Part shown: positions 14,223 to 14,274 of the stretch, piece by piece
How positions within the stretch are numbered: position 1 is the stretch's first letter
Layout of the letters: each line of letters opens with the position of its first letter
NCBI GenBank assembly: GCA_964520885.1
Contig: CAZFQD010000053.1
Location: 1 to 14,274, forward strand
Length of the DNA: 14,274 nucleotides
Direction: 5' to 3'
From: CAZFQD01 sp964520885
GTDB taxonomy: Bacteria > Bacillota > Clostridia > Oscillospirales > SIG519
Notes under the pieces: generated by a model
Databases searched by the model: none
What the model saw: the letters and a program-made list of their open reading frames with translations, nothing else
What the model was told of the DNA's origin: nothing
Translations under genes and position numbers: made by a program

Positions 14223-14266
14223 AGGTACTGTCAAAAATTTTACTTTAAAAACAGCTGACAGCACCT
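14223..14266. repeat. imperfect inverted repeat upstream of the methyltransferase gene
   Basis: AGGTACTGTCA (14223-14233) and TGACAGCACCT (14256-14266) are inverted copies matching at 10 of 11 positions, with AAAATTA-type sequence flanking both. It lies 23 bp before the methyltransferase start. It may be an autoregulatory operator, the terminator of a gene beyond the window, or a trace of a mobile-element end. Confidence 0.5.
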
Positions 14267-14274
14267 AATTTTCG

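Overview
This window comes from a strongly AT-rich, Gram-positive-type bacterium. It is most likely an uncultured gut Clostridia-like member of the Bacillota. The evidence is the low-GC codon use, strong AGGAGG-type ribosome binding sites, a complete type II fatty-acid and acetyl-CoA carboxylase gene set in the order usual for clostridia, and a remnant of the clostridial and archaeal N-acetyl-beta-lysine (ablA/ablB) locus. No tRNA, rRNA, CRISPR array or intact transposase was found.

Layout. (1) 76-930, minus strand: a broken fusion of the front of lysine 2,3-aminomutase (ablA) to fragments of beta-lysine acetyltransferase (ablB), still in one open frame. (2) 931-1324: a divergent control region with two mirror-image promoters that share a 13-bp inverted repeat. 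The minus-strand promoter is followed almost at once by a terminator-like hairpin. (3) 1325-2692, plus strand: mnmE, a tRNA wobble-uridine modification GTPase, followed by an intrinsic terminator. (4) 2948-10655, minus strand: the fatty-acid operon, transcribed fabH, fabG, fabF, accB, fabZ, accC, accD, accA, acpP. (5) 10818-11741, plus strand: fabD, diverging from fabH across a 162-bp region with a perfect-consensus promoter for fabH and a 17-bp palindrome. (6) 11836-14200, minus strand: a two-gene restriction-modification module, a C5-cytosine methyltransferase followed by an HNH endonuclease. An imperfect inverted repeat lies upstream of the methyltransferase.

How the genes work together. 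AccB, AccC, AccD and AccA make malonyl-CoA and FabD loads it onto AcpP. FabH starts chains, and FabF, FabG and FabZ do condensation, keto-reduction and dehydration. The enoyl-ACP reductase needed to close the cycle is absent from the window, as is any fatty-acid regulator gene (FabT or FapR type).

The most unusual feature is the spacer DNA. Nearly every gap of the fatty-acid operon, and both flanks of mnmE, carry tandem heptamers such as GTTGAAA, GTGGAAA, ATGTAGA, TTAGAGG and ATTCCTC. One heptamer tract appears to supply the -35 box of an internal promoter, and others supply sequence up to or across stop codons. Three fab genes (fabH, fabG, fabZ) appear to start at TTG. All searches and folding are by eye; no computation was run.
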